A stretch of DNA of 64,000 nt, from the NCBI GenBank assembly GCA_964558415.1, contig CAZLDI010000011.1, positions 42,340 to 106,339 on the forward strand. The letters run 5' to 3'. This document shows, piece by piece, positions 8,224 through 17,077 of the stretch. The notes beneath the pieces are model-generated. The model made no database searches and had not been told where the DNA came from. It saw only the letters and a list, made by a program, of their open reading frames with translations. Within the stretch, counting starts at the first letter, position 1. Every line of letters begins with the position of its first letter. The stretch is from CAZLDI01 sp964558415 (GTDB lineage Bacteria; Chloroflexota; Dehalococcoidia; SM23-28-2; RBG-16-64-32). Made by a program: the position numbers and the translations under genes.

Positions 8224-10824
8224 TTGCCCGGTCCAGATATCCATGAGGACCTCTGGCGGCGCAACGCGGAGAAGATACCTCAGCTGATGGAGCAAATAGG
8301 CGCGAAGTTCGACGCGCCGAATCTCCGACAAGTGTGGCCGGACGAGAAAGAGGCGATCGCCAAAATCCTCGAGATCATCGGATACGATATCTCGTTCAAT
8401 TACACGTACGACAAGTTCATCGCGGCGGGCGGTGCTGGCCTCGTTTTCAGGGTACGTGATGAACGGTTGGGCATTTGGCGTGCCTTGAAAGCCCCGCGCC
8501 CCAAAGGCGGGAGGATCGAGCCAATCGTGCAGATAATGTCCTCGGAAATCGACAAGCTTTTGACCCTGGGTCACGAGAATATCGTACCGGTTTACTTCGT
8601 TGGCAAGGAACTGGACAACTTGGCCGGAGGAACTCTCAATCTTCCCTACTACGTCATGGACTACGTGCAGGATGCTTCAGACTTCGACAAAGTCGTCCCA
8701 AACCTCGAATTGCCCGAGTTAATACGGCTCTTCCGGCAGGCCATTGAAGCGGTCGCTTACCTCCATCGAGAGGGCATCGTACATTGTGATCTGAAGCCGG
8801 CCAATATCCTGATTGGGCGCCGAGGTGGGCGACACCATGCGTGGGTCAGCGATCTGGGATACGCGAAGTACTATCAGAGGTCGCACCCCGAGGGTGACAC
8901 GGAGGTTCGCTTCACCGAGAAGTATGCACACCCTGATCTACTTAGCAGACGCACCCGGGACTCGGATGAGCTGGCGAACGTGGCATCCGTCAGTTGGAAT
9001 CTTTTCAACCCGAGCTTTGATCTGTATTCGATGGGTATTACACTCTTCGAGCTTTGTGACCTTGCCCAGGTCGCGAGAAAAGGTACATCCTACGTTCGTC
9101 GCTATCTGTCTTTAATTGCCGCTCGACTGTTAGATGCACAGATTCCTCCGCAGGCATCGCTCCCTGCCAACGTAAGGCCGGATCAACCGTTCGACGGGCT
9201 GTCGCGGCAGAGCATGCGGGAGGTCTCGTTTCAGACAAGCATCGAGGCGTGCGAGGACTTAATGAAACTCCAGGATGAGTACCCCCTACACCGGCGTGTT
9301 CGAGAACTGAATTTGTTTCCCGCGGAAACCGTTCAGTTAGCCACTCAAGGAGGCGTTGTCTTTACCGACCGTTTGAAGCGGATCGTAGAAGTTCCCATCA
9401 TGTCTCGTCTTGGGCAGACCAGCCAACTTGGATTGCTCAATTTCTTGTACCCAGGAGCGACTCACACCCGGTTAGAGCATTCATTGGGGACCTTTGGTAT
9501 GGCTTGCAGGTACGTGAACGCGCTCTATCACTCGAACAGCGATCCGCTCTTCCGCTCGATAATGACTGACAGAGATATCCGTCGGGTGCTGTTAGCATCC
9601 CTGCTCCATGATCTCGGGTATTTCGCCCTTGCGCACGACCTTGAGGACTGTGATGAATTGGCGTTCTCGCATGCGGAGTTGACCAAGACTTTTCTTCGGG
9701 AGGACACGATCCGCTCTGTGATTTCTGGCCCCGAACCTGATGGTTGGGACCTAGATGTCGAAGAGATCATTTCAGTATTGGAGGCGGATCGGGGAAGCCC
9801 AACCGGATTCAAGGAGCAGATCCTAAGGTCTATCATCGATGGCCCCATTGACGCCGACAAGATCGACTACCTATTACGCGACAGCCACCACCTCGAGGTT
9901 CCGTACGGGCTCGGCATAGATATGGCCTGGTTCGTGCGACATCTAACAGTCGCATATGACACCACCCGGAACCCCTCCATTGCAGGAATTGGAGTGACTG
10001 AAAAGGCGCGAGTGGGCGCCGAGGCTATCTCATTCGCACGATATGCGATGTTCTCAACGGTCTATTGGCATCACACGTCTCGGGCATTGAAAGCCATGCT
10101 GCGATTCGCGGTTCGGCGGATTCTCGCAAGCCCGCGAAACGCGGACCGAGCTAAGTTCCGGGACGAGCTTGCTGAGTTCATCAGTTCGTCGTCGTCCTTC
10201 GAGGTCAAAGAGTCACGCTCGGCTGTGAATGAAAATGATAGGCAGATGCTTGCTTGGCTGTCTGTCCGGGGCGACGCGATCGTACAGGAGATGGTCCGAT
10301 TGATCCTGGGGCGTAAAATCTATCAGCGGATTGCTACTATCGACAGCCAACGGGAACCCGAGCTCTTTGCGGGGCTGACTCGACTGTTCATTGCCGACGG
10401 GGAGACCGATAAAGAGAACTATCGCGAGCGTCTCAGCAAGAGCATCGTCTCAGAGTTGGAGCGGCGGATTCGGTTGCCTGGCTACGAGGTTCCGCCAGAC
10501 GCGGTCGCTAAGGCGGCGCAAGAGTCCGCTCTCATTTTGGTCGATGTGCCGTTCCGCCGTGGCCAGAAGGGAGAACAGTTGTACTTTGTCCGAGAAGGCG
10601 AGTATGGTCCACCAAGCTTGGAGGCCTCGCGGCTGTGGTCGCAGTTGCATGGCGGATTCAATGAGCTTGCTGGCAAAGTTCGTATCCTTTGTCACCCGTT
10701 ATACGCGGAAATGACAGAACGGACGCTGGATGCCGACCAAGTTCGTGACGTATGTCGGCAAGTGTTTAACGACATGGCCACCGCGGGCCAGATCGAAGCC
10801 ACCCCCATAGGCTCACGATCATAG
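8224..10824 (+). CDS. Ser/Thr protein kinase fused to SAMHD1-like HD phosphohydrolase
   Basis: 866 residues from the TTG at 8224. The N-terminal half is a complete Hanks-type kinase: glycine loop AAGGAGLVF (about residue 67), lysine in ALK (residue 89), HCDLKPANI (His 187) in place of HRD, DLG (residue 210) in place of DFG, and a helix-F Asp in FDLYSMG. The C-terminal half is a COG1078/SAMHD1-type HD domain. It has GATHTRLEHSLG (His 419), LLHDLG (His462-Asp463) and DADKIDYLLRDSHHL, which matches the metal and dNTP contacts of SAMHD1. The residue after HDLG is Tyr466, where SAMHD1 has the catalytic His. Other SAMHD1-like histidines (His471, SHAE) are kept. No membrane segment is seen. Kinase control of a (d)NTP hydrolase is inference. 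The Schlafen-like gene is divergent from it. Confidence 0.88.
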   Translation: MPGPDIHEDLWRRNAEKIPQLMEQIGAKFDAPNLRQVWPDEKEAIAKILEIIGYDISFNYTYDKFIAAGGAGLVFRVRDERLGIWRALKAPRPKGGRIEPIVQIMSSEIDKLLTLGHENIVPVYFVGKELDNLAGGTLNLPYYVMDYVQDASDFDKVVPNLELPELIRLFRQAIEAVAYLHREGIVHCDLKPANILIGRRGGRHHAWVSDLGYAKYYQRSHPEGDTEVRFTEKYAHPDLLSRRTRDSDELANVASVSWNLFNPSFDLYSMGITLFELCDLAQVARKGTSYVRRYLSLIAARLLDAQIPPQASLPANVRPDQPFDGLSRQSMREVSFQTSIEACEDLMKLQDEYPLHRRVRELNLFPAETVQLATQGGVVFTDRLKRIVEVPIMSRLGQTSQLGLLNFLYPGATHTRLEHSLGTFGMACRYVNALYHSNSDPLFRSIMTDRDIRRVLLASLLHDLGYFALAHDLEDCDELAFSHAELTKTFLREDTIRSVISGPEPDGWDLDVEEIISVLEADRGSPTGFKEQILRSIIDGPIDADKIDYLLRDSHHLEVPYGLGIDMAWFVRHLTVAYDTTRNPSIAGIGVTEKARVGAEAISFARYAMFSTVYWHHTSRALKAMLRFAVRRILASPRNADRAKFRDELAEFISSSSSFEVKESRSAVNENDRQMLAWLSVRGDAIVQEMVRLILGRKIYQRIATIDSQREPELFAGLTRLFIADGETDKENYRERLSKSIVSELERRIRLPGYEVPPDAVAKAAQESALILVDVPFRRGQKGEQLYFVREGEYGPPSLEASRLWSQLHGGFNELAGKVRILCHPLYAEMTERTLDADQVRDVCRQVFNDMATAGQIEATPIGSRS

Positions 10825-11398
10825 ACCGCTCTAGCGGGCAACGGCATCGCTAACGACTAGTCACGCACAGTGACTTGACTTCGGCCGCGTGAGAGCGATG
10901 ATGCCCGGTGACTTCAGAAGGAGGTTCCCACTTGAACACCGAGACCATCGGGGCACAGGCGCTCACCAAGTGGGAGAGGACGATCTACGGCTTCCTGGCC
11001 GAGAAGGAGCGCCGCAGCGGGTTGCTGTGCACCTAGCTGTGGTGGTTGAGTCCGGCTGAGGCGGACGGGTTGGCCGCGCTGGGCACGCTCCTGAGTCGGA
11101 CCTTCGGGCCGATGCCTGCACCGGAGTTCGAGAAGATAATCACCGTACGAAGTGCAGCTAGCCGTTCGCGATCCCGGGGACCCGTGGCGGATCAGTATGA
11201 ATGACCAAACGCGCCGACCGTCTCGCGATCATGGGTGCGACTTAGAGAGGCCGACGCGCTTGCGCGATGATTTTACCACGAGATGGCTTGACCCACCTCC
11301 TACACGAGGGCCACTGAATCAGCGCTCCCCGGTCTCCCGTAGCTCCCGGCCCTCGCGTCCTCACGGATCAGCTGGTAAGGGCGGCCGGGCGGGCAACG
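10825..11398. other. Gene-poor stretch with degenerate coding traces
   Basis: Apart from the integrase remnant described separately, I see no gene. After the remnant's stop, about 120 bases (11037-11160) stay open in the same frame with codon use like real genes, but I cannot name a family. The rest is unassigned sequence. Confidence 0.5.
10932..11036 (+). pseudogene. Tyrosine recombinase (integrase) N-terminal remnant
   Basis: A TTG start with AAGGAGG seven bases upstream opens a 34-codon frame ending in TAG. Its sequence (...ALTKWERTIYGFLAEK plus ERRSG) resembles the N-terminal SAM-like core-binding domain of phage-type integrases. The catalytic domain is absent, so this is a truncated remnant. 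It lies at the left border of an accessory region carrying duplicated ribD ends, consistent with past integration. The family call is from motif memory only. Confidence 0.5.
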
Positions 11399-11494
11399 CT
11401 ACTTCTTCGGTGGTGGCGTTGGCGCCGACGCGGCTTTCTTCTGTTCCTTCTGCTTCTTCGTCTTGGAGGTATTCTTCGGACTCTTGTCACCCAT
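11399..11494 (-). CDS. Small lysine-rich protein starting MGDKSPK
   Basis: A 31-residue frame, MGDKSPKNTSKTKKQKEQKK followed by AASAPTPPPKK. The start ATG at 11494 is preceded by AAAGGA at proper distance. Very short proteins beginning MGDKSPK with Lys/Gln-rich bodies are found in many bacteria as conserved hypotheticals of unknown function. The high charge suggests nucleic-acid or ribosome association, which is only a guess. No partner gene is evident. Confidence 0.65.
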   Translation of the reverse strand: MGDKSPKNTSKTKKQKEQKKAASAPTPPPKK

Positions 11495-11651
11495 CGCGCA
11501 ATCCTTTCTCAAGATCCCGCCGGCGGATCGATGGTAGCGCATCCGCCGCGTACATGGTGTCCCCAGCGTCGATGCTCCTTCGCACTTCGTGCGAGGAAAG
11601 TATAGCGCAACCCCCGGTCTGTCAGCGTCCCTCGTCGCCGGGCCGTCTTCG

Positions 11652-11800
11652 CCTATAATTTGCGCATGACATCGGAGGCGATGGGCGGGCGCTGGAGGTG
11701 GCGCTTGTGGCGACTGCGGTGACGTCGCCTAACCCGACGGTGGGCGCCGTGATCGTCGTCGACGGCGAGATTGTGGGGGAGGGCGTCACGGAGGCGCCCG
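11652..11800 (+). pseudogene. ribD 5' fragment A (promoter plus first ~45 codons, frameshifted)
   Basis: From CCTATAATTTGCGCATG to GGAGGCGCC the sequence aligns with the first ~145 bases of intact ribD (19877 onward). The match includes the TATAAT box six bases before the ATG (11666). A missing G after the second ATG shifts the frame and soon gives a stop, so it cannot make RibD. After 11800 the sequence runs into a short GC-rich inverted repeat and then the rhuM 3' end. Copies A, B and the intact gene differ from each other at scattered sites, so this is not a fresh duplication. Confidence 0.85.
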
Positions 11801-11895
11801 GTACGGGCCCGTCCGGGCCGCCCGCCACGGGCCCGTCTGGGCCGGGGTTGCCAGGGCATCGAGCTGGCACTGCTGTTTCGGGTCGAACTGTAGCT

Positions 11896-12945
11896 TCACT
11901 GCTTCTTTTTCTTGCGGGCCTTGCGAGCCGGGGCACCGGCACGAAGTTGCTTGATCTGTTGAACGGCAGATTCGAAATGTTTCTCAACCGGGGAGGGCTC
12001 TAGCGGGCGGACGGCCAGAAATTTGTCGAACTCCTCGGTTGCCTTCTGCATGGCCTGTTCGTGGGAGACTTTGCCGGCGTGCGTGAGGATGTCTCGTTCA
12101 CTCAGGTGCAGAAAGTCATCGAGCTTGCTGATCCAGTCCCCCATATACATAGGGCGGCGGCTGTGCGCCTGCAGCTCGGCGAAGTCGAGGTACAGCGAGA
12201 CGATCAGGTTGAGAGCCTCAATCTCGTCGTGGTTCAAGTAGTTCTTGGCGACGGCGGCGTCATCCCGCCGAATCGCGCCGCCCTTCCAACTGGTCAAGCC
12301 CAGGTTCGGCCGGGTGGCGTCTGCTCGCTCATAGATCACCTCGGCTGCGGTGCGCCCGTGCGCCGCCCAGTGCATCTTGTTCTGCACGGTGGCAAAGAAC
12401 CGTTGCGACACATCAATGTTTGGATCGTAATCGATGCTTGTTGCATAGATGTCCAACGCCTTGCGCCAGAAGACCTTTTCCGACGAGCGAATGTCCCGGA
12501 TACGAGAGAGAAGCTCATCGAAGTAGTTACCACCGCCGCTTTCCTTCAGGCGCTCGTCGTCGAGAGCAAAGCCTTTGACGAGGTAATCCCGAAGGCGTTG
12601 CGTCGCCCAGATGCGGAACTGCGTGCCGCGGTGCGATTTGACCCGATAGCCGGTGGAGATAATGACGTCCAGGTTGTAGTGGTCTATTCGGCGCTGGACC
12701 TGCCTGTCGCCTTCGGTCTGAACTATAAAGAAATCCTTTACGGTTGCCTCCGGCTGCAGCTCCTCCTCATCGAAGACGTTCTGAATGTGCTGACCGACGT
12801 TCTGCCTGCTGGTCTGGAATAGCTCAGCCATCTGCGACTGTGGCAGCCAAACTGTCTCGCCGTCGAACCGCACCTGAATCCGCGTGCTGCCGTCCTCAGT
12901 CTGGTAGAGGATGATCTCGGATTTGGGAGCCTCGTTCTCGCGCAT
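11896..12945 (-). CDS. RhuM family protein
   Basis: 349 residues with the RhuM signature: IILYQTEDGSTRIQVRFDGE, TVWLPQSQMAELF, a winged-helix-like NVGQHIQNVF segment, the central NLDVIISTGYRVKSHRGTQFR (split here for brevity: DVIISTGYRVKS then GTQFRIWAT), and a Lys-rich tail. RhuM was named in a Salmonella pathogenicity island and is widespread on islands beside restriction and toxin genes; its biochemical role is not established. The gene lies exactly between two truncated ribD 5' ends and looks like cargo of a past insertion. The start at 12945 has no strong ribosome binding site. Confidence 0.85.
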   Translation of the reverse strand: MRENEAPKSEIILYQTEDGSTRIQVRFDGETVWLPQSQMAELFQTSRQNVGQHIQNVFDEEELQPEATVKDFFIVQTEGDRQVQRRIDHYNLDVIISTGYRVKSHRGTQFRIWATQRLRDYLVKGFALDDERLKESGGGNYFDELLSRIRDIRSSEKVFWRKALDIYATSIDYDPNIDVSQRFFATVQNKMHWAAHGRTAAEVIYERADATRPNLGLTSWKGGAIRRDDAAVAKNYLNHDEIEALNLIVSLYLDFAELQAHSRRPMYMGDWISKLDDFLHLSERDILTHAGKVSHEQAMQKATEEFDKFLAVRPLEPSPVEKHFESAVQQIKQLRAGAPARKARKKKKQ

Positions 12946-12993
12946 GCTTTCAGTCTCGCGATTCTGAGCCGTAGTGCCCAGCCCTGGGCGTCA

Positions 12994-13115
12994 CCTATAA
13001 TTTGCGCATGACATCGGAGCCGATGCTGCTGGCGCTGGCGCGCGGGGCGACTGCGGTGACCTCGCCTAACCCGACGGTGGGCGCGGTGATCGTTGCTAAC
13101 GCAATTCGTATCTAG
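12994..13115 (+). pseudogene. ribD 5' fragment B (promoter plus 32 codons, then unrelated sequence)
   Basis: TATAAT at 12996-13001 lies six bases before ATG 13008, as in intact ribD. The frame reads MTSEPMLLALARGATAVT..SPNPTVGAVIVAN, close to the RibD N-terminus, then leaves homology near 13102 and stops at 13113-13115. The reading frame is intact up to the junction. If transcribed it would give a 35-residue peptide without the deaminase zinc ligands. Confidence 0.85.
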
Positions 13116-13408
13116 CGAAGCCTAATTTCCGCGATTTCAGGCGGTTTTGACCCTCTGTCTCCAGAGGCCATGACCCTAAAACTCGACGCCACTATACTGC
13201 CTGATCCAACCCTACAACAGGCATGTGAAAGACCGATCGGTCTGCTAGGCCAGAACACAGCCGAAGATCGACGGCAGCGGGTATAATCCTCCCGCTGCCC
13301 TCCTTATGACATCAACGAAAAAGCGGTGCCGCAGGACGCCCATCAGAGATATCACGGCGCGGCGCATCCCTCGCGGGCTAACGGCAAGTGCACCGGTGTC
13401 GCGAGATC
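13116..13408. other. Intergenic stretch, no clear gene
   Basis: A TATAAT at 13282-13287 precedes a 36-codon frame (13306-13416) rich in Arg, with no ribosome binding site and no recognisable family. I see nothing else. Confidence 0.4.
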
Positions 13409-14604
13409 TCATCTGATATCTGCGCTATGCTTTCGCGGCCATTGTCCGGCAGGTTTGATATTCCTGTTGACGCGGAAGAGATTCGTCGGGTCGTACTTCT
13501 CCTTGAGGGCAGCCAAGCGCTCGTACTTCGCCTTGCCGTAGGCTTCCAGCGTGCGGTCGTCGCCCTCGTCCTCAGTGAGGAAGTTGACGTAGGCGCCGCC
13601 GGTCGAGTGGGAGCGCATGGCGGACCAGGCACCGCGGGCCCAAGCCTTGCACGCGTCGATCTTCGCGGGATCGATGCAGGAAGAGGCGACATTAAGCACA
13701 TAGGCGGCGTCGCGGTGGGCGGCGGCTGAGATGTTGTCGTCGATACGGGCGGCGGCGCCGCCGAGCTGGAACACGATAAGGGCCGACTCCGGCGAAGGGA
13801 ACTCCGCAGTACGCTCGCGAATCGTCTGCTGGGCAGCTGCGGTGACGCCGGGGAGGTAGTCGGACTTCCAGTAGTAGTAGCGGCCCGGCGGCTGCGTGCC
13901 GTCGAGAGCAGACTGGTGGACGGTAAACGGCTTGGGCTGGATGGTATCGGCGACGGGCGAGCCGAACTCCTTGAGAGGCTTGACCGCATTCTCGCCCTCC
14001 TCGACGGAGCCCGCATGGCAGACGATGATGGCGGCAATCGGTTTTCCGTGGATCTCCTGCGGCAGGAAAGGCGCCGGCGGCGCGATCCGCAGCAGGAGGA
14101 CGCAGGTCAGGTCGTCGGGGGCAGCGGCGCTGAACTCGCGGTAGAAGGAGATCACCTCTTCAGCGCGATCCATCGGGTGGGCGACGAGCCCAGCCACGAC
14201 GGTGGGGCCGAGCTGGCGCATGCGGTACTCGTAGGAGGTCACGATGCCGAAGTTGCCACCACCGCCCCGGAGGCCCCAGAAGAGATCGGCGTTCTCGTCC
14301 TCACTGGCCCGCACAAGGTCACCGTTCGCGGTTACGACGTCGGCGGAGATGAGGTGGTCGGAAGTGAGTCCCCACTTGCGAGTAAGCCAGCCGAAACCGC
14401 CGCCAAGGGTGAGGCCGGAGAGACCGGTCTGCGAGACGAATCCAGAGGGGACGACGCGGCCGAACGCCTGGGTCTCCCGGTCGATGTCACCAAGGAGTAC
14501 GCCGGGTTGCACGCGAGCGGTCTCGTTGGCAAGGTCTAGATGGACGCCCTTCATGTGAGAGACGTCTGAGCCCGGAGCTCTCCGATGGTGTCCTGCGTAG
14601 TCAT
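13409..14604 (-). pseudogene. FAD-binding (berberine bridge enzyme-like) oxidase, internal deletion
   Basis: The natural start is ATG 14604, preceded by AAGGAG, giving MTTQDTIGELRAQ and then a frameshifted stop. The body resumes in another frame at ...SDVSHMKGVHLDLANETAR and continues through GLTLGGGFGWLTRKWG and ENADLFWGLRGGGGNFGIVT to the usual BBE C-terminus (NLFRVNRNI). Comparison with the family suggests that ~60-70 N-terminal codons, including the RGGGHN-type FAD attachment loop, were lost between the two parts. The body stays open for more than 370 codons, so the lesion is either recent or translation restarts internally at Met in SHMKG. Confidence 0.8.
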
Positions 14605-14713
14605 GGTAACTCCTTGATTGAATGGTGTTGCCGATACCCAAATGCCTATCGCTGGCAGCCCAGACCCAGGCCGAGAAATCCCTCATCCTGATTGCGACCT
14701 TCCCTCCCTTCTC

Positions 14714-15523
14714 TCAGCGAAGACCTGCGAACAGGTCATTCTCTACTGTCGGCCCGCCGTTGACCCGGCTAAACGCGCGATAGTAGACGCGTCTGCCCCA
14801 TAGTCGCTCGTGCGCCTCCTCCGGCAGAGCGATGAGTTTCCGGTAGCCGGGCAGCTGCGAGCGGTGGCGAGAGATCGCGTCCCAGACCTGCCGCCAGTGA
14901 GCCGAGGCATCGATGCGAGTGGTGATCGCCCACTCCTGCCAAGGGATGGAGCTGCGCCGGTGGCCGTTGATCTGCATCGCCAGCTCCCCGAACGCCGACT
15001 GATACAATTCGATCTCCCCCGGTGTCCACGCCATGTAGTAGAGCTTTGAGACGTGGTGCGGTGGCTGACCATCGGGGTCCCGGAAGTTGGCGTCCGCCGC
15101 CGCCGCGACGGCGGCGGTGGCGTGTTGGCAGATGGCGATGTGGTCCGGATGGCCGTACAGCCCGTTCTGATCGAAGGTAACCGCTACTTGCGGCTTCACC
15201 CTCCGGATATGCCGCACGATCTCCGCCACAACTTCGGCCGCGGGCGCCTGGTCGAACTCGCCATCGCGGTAATCTAATAAGGAGACCTCACGGATGCCCA
15301 GGACGCTTGCCGCGTCCTTCAACTCCGCCTCACGAATGCGGCCCAGCTCGTCGGGTCCGGGGTTCTCGTCCTCGGGCCCGAACCAGCCCTGCTCGCCGCG
15401 AGTTGCGGTGACGAGGTAGGTCTTCACACCTTCGGCCGCGTACTTGGCGATGATTCCGCCATTACCCAGCGACTCATCGTCGGGGTGGGCCAGGATCAGC
15501 ATTAGCTTCAGTTCGTTCGTCAT
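14714..15523 (-). CDS. PIG-L family deacetylase
   Basis: 269 residues from ATG 15523, which has GAGGAG six bases upstream. The zinc-binding AHPDDESLGNGG motif is at the N-terminus and GLYGHPDHIAICQHA supplies the third ligand region. The family removes acetyl groups from GlcNAc-type substrates (for example MshB, Mca and BshB in thiol cofactor pathways), but the exact substrate cannot be read from this sequence. It lies 24 bases before the EamA transporter's 3' end on the same strand, so the two may be co-transcribed. Confidence 0.88.
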   Translation of the reverse strand: MTNELKLMLILAHPDDESLGNGGIIAKYAAEGVKTYLVTATRGEQGWFGPEDENPGPDELGRIREAELKDAASVLGIREVSLLDYRDGEFDQAPAAEVVAEIVRHIRRVKPQVAVTFDQNGLYGHPDHIAICQHATAAVAAAADANFRDPDGQPPHHVSKLYYMAWTPGEIELYQSAFGELAMQINGHRRSSIPWQEWAITTRIDASAHWRQVWDAISRHRSQLPGYRKLIALPEEAHERLWGRRVYYRAFSRVNGGPTVENDLFAGLR

Positions 15524-15547
15524 AGTCGACTCCTCATCATTCACGGG

Positions 15548-16567
15548 CTATGCGCGCTCCTCGTTCTCGATAAACACGGACGCTTTCGCCAGCGTCGGAC
15601 GCCGATCCGGGGTTGTGAGCTCCGGACCCAGGCTCCCGATCCGTGCAACCAGTTGGGCAAGCCTCGATTGGGCGGCAGCGCCGTACATCACAACGCCGAC
15701 GCCGGTCGTTATGAGCGCCACGCCGAACGCCGTGCTTGGTCCTATCTCCTCGCCGAGGACCGCCCAGCCCAGCAGCAGCCCGAACACCGGGACGATGTAC
15801 GTGACCAGAGACGCGTACACGCTGCCAGCGGCGCCCACCAGCCAGAAGTAGAGAGTGAACGCGAGCGCTGTGGAGAGGACGCCCAGGGCGACCAGTGCCA
15901 GCGATCCCTCGGCGCTAAGGTCCTGGTACGCCGGCATGCCCTTAGTCACCGCCACGAGGAAGGTCGCCATCACTGCACCAGCCGCGAGCTTGGTGCCCGT
16001 CAAGGTGAGGGCATTCTCTGTCCTCAACAGCATCTTGGCGTACACAGCCGCGGCGCCGTAGCAAGCGGCGGCGCTGACCACGGCCAACTGCCCGACGCCG
16101 CCACTACTGGTCACGTCCAGGACGTCGCCGCCGGTGAGCGACACGACGCCCAGGAAACCGAGTGGAATACCCAGCAGACGGACGGGGGCCAGCCGCTCGC
16201 CGGGCAACGCGACCGTTGCGATAACGACAGTGAACACCGGCATCGTCGAGACAAGCACCGAGGCGATCCCACTGTCGATCCGGGTCTCCGCCCAGGCGAT
16301 CAGCGTGAACGGGATAACGCTATCGAGAAGGGCCAGCAGCGAGATTTTGCCGATCGTCGCGAGGTCGAATCGGGGAGCCTTGCCGCGCGCCAACATGATG
16401 GCGTAGACGATCGTTGCCGCCAGGGCCAGGCGACCGAGAACGATCTCGGCGGGAGAGATCTCTTCAACCAGCACCTTCATAAAGAGGAAGGCAGCACCGA
16501 AGAGTCCGCCCAGGGTCAGGAGGGCCAGTGAGGTCTTCGTATTGATCGTTACGGGGTTGCCTGTCAT
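15548..16567 (-). CDS. EamA/DMT-type membrane transporter
   Basis: 339 residues with about ten predicted hydrophobic helices and the duplicated EamA layout. The first repeat starts ALLTLGGLFGAAFLFMKVLV and the second near GVGQLAVVSAAACYGAAA. The family exports metabolites such as amino acids or purines; the substrate is unknown. A hydrophilic tail of ~40 residues follows the last helix. ATG 16567 has GGGAAAAGG close upstream. Confidence 0.88.
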   Translation of the reverse strand: MTGNPVTINTKTSLALLTLGGLFGAAFLFMKVLVEEISPAEIVLGRLALAATIVYAIMLARGKAPRFDLATIGKISLLALLDSVIPFTLIAWAETRIDSGIASVLVSTMPVFTVVIATVALPGERLAPVRLLGIPLGFLGVVSLTGGDVLDVTSSGGVGQLAVVSAAACYGAAAVYAKMLLRTENALTLTGTKLAAGAVMATFLVAVTKGMPAYQDLSAEGSLALVALGVLSTALAFTLYFWLVGAAGSVYASLVTYIVPVFGLLLGWAVLGEEIGPSTAFGVALITTGVGVVMYGAAAQSRLAQLVARIGSLGPELTTPDRRPTLAKASVFIENEERA

Positions 16568-16630
16568 CGCCTTTTCCCTTCGTCTCGCCTGTCGCTCTGT
16601 TTCTACCGGAGAGGATGAACTGCCCGCTGC

Positions 16631-16876
16631 CTAGGCGGCCCTCGGAAGGCTGCACCAGTTGGCGTAGCGACCGGTAGTGGCCTCGTGGGTCACGTAACCT
16701 TCCATGGCCCGATCCGCCAGCCAGTCACGGACGAATCGGGTCGGTGCGCCAGTGCGCTCCGCCAGCTCGGCCGCGGTCACTGGCGTTTCAGTCATGGCCT
16801 CGTAGAACCCCAGGCTCTCGCCAAGAGCCATCAGACCCGTACTGGCCTCGACTCGTGTCCTCACTTCTGCAGTCAT
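16631..16876 (-). pseudogene. Truncated winged-helix methyltransferase (N-terminal domain only)
   Basis: The start ATG 16876 has a strong GAGGAGG. The 81 codons encode a winged helix (GFYEAMTETPVTAAELAERT, then APTRFVRDWLADRAMEGYV) equivalent to the N-terminal domain of the ~350-residue methyltransferases at 31.1-33.3 kb. No SAM-binding domain follows before the stop. It sits next to a STAND regulator gene, as the full-length relatives do near 33.5 kb. Confidence 0.7.
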
Positions 16877-17077
16877 CGCCGTACCTCCTCTCGGTACATT
16901 CACGATCTTCGTGACACCACCGTAGACGCGCCAGCGGCACGCCACATCACCCGAACTGGTGGTTGTCGTTGGCGGATGTGTCAGCGACCGGATAGCCAGA
17001 AATGGCTATCCGATTGGAAAGTGATGTGGGGCCGCGTGCGGGAGAGGCGGGTCAGTTTTTCGGAGTGTGGCCTGGGT

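Noticed and set aside
13306..13416. 36-codon Arg-rich ORF after a TATAAT
   Set aside because: No ribosome binding site, no family, and it runs into the 3' end of the FAD oxidase pseudogene on the other strand.
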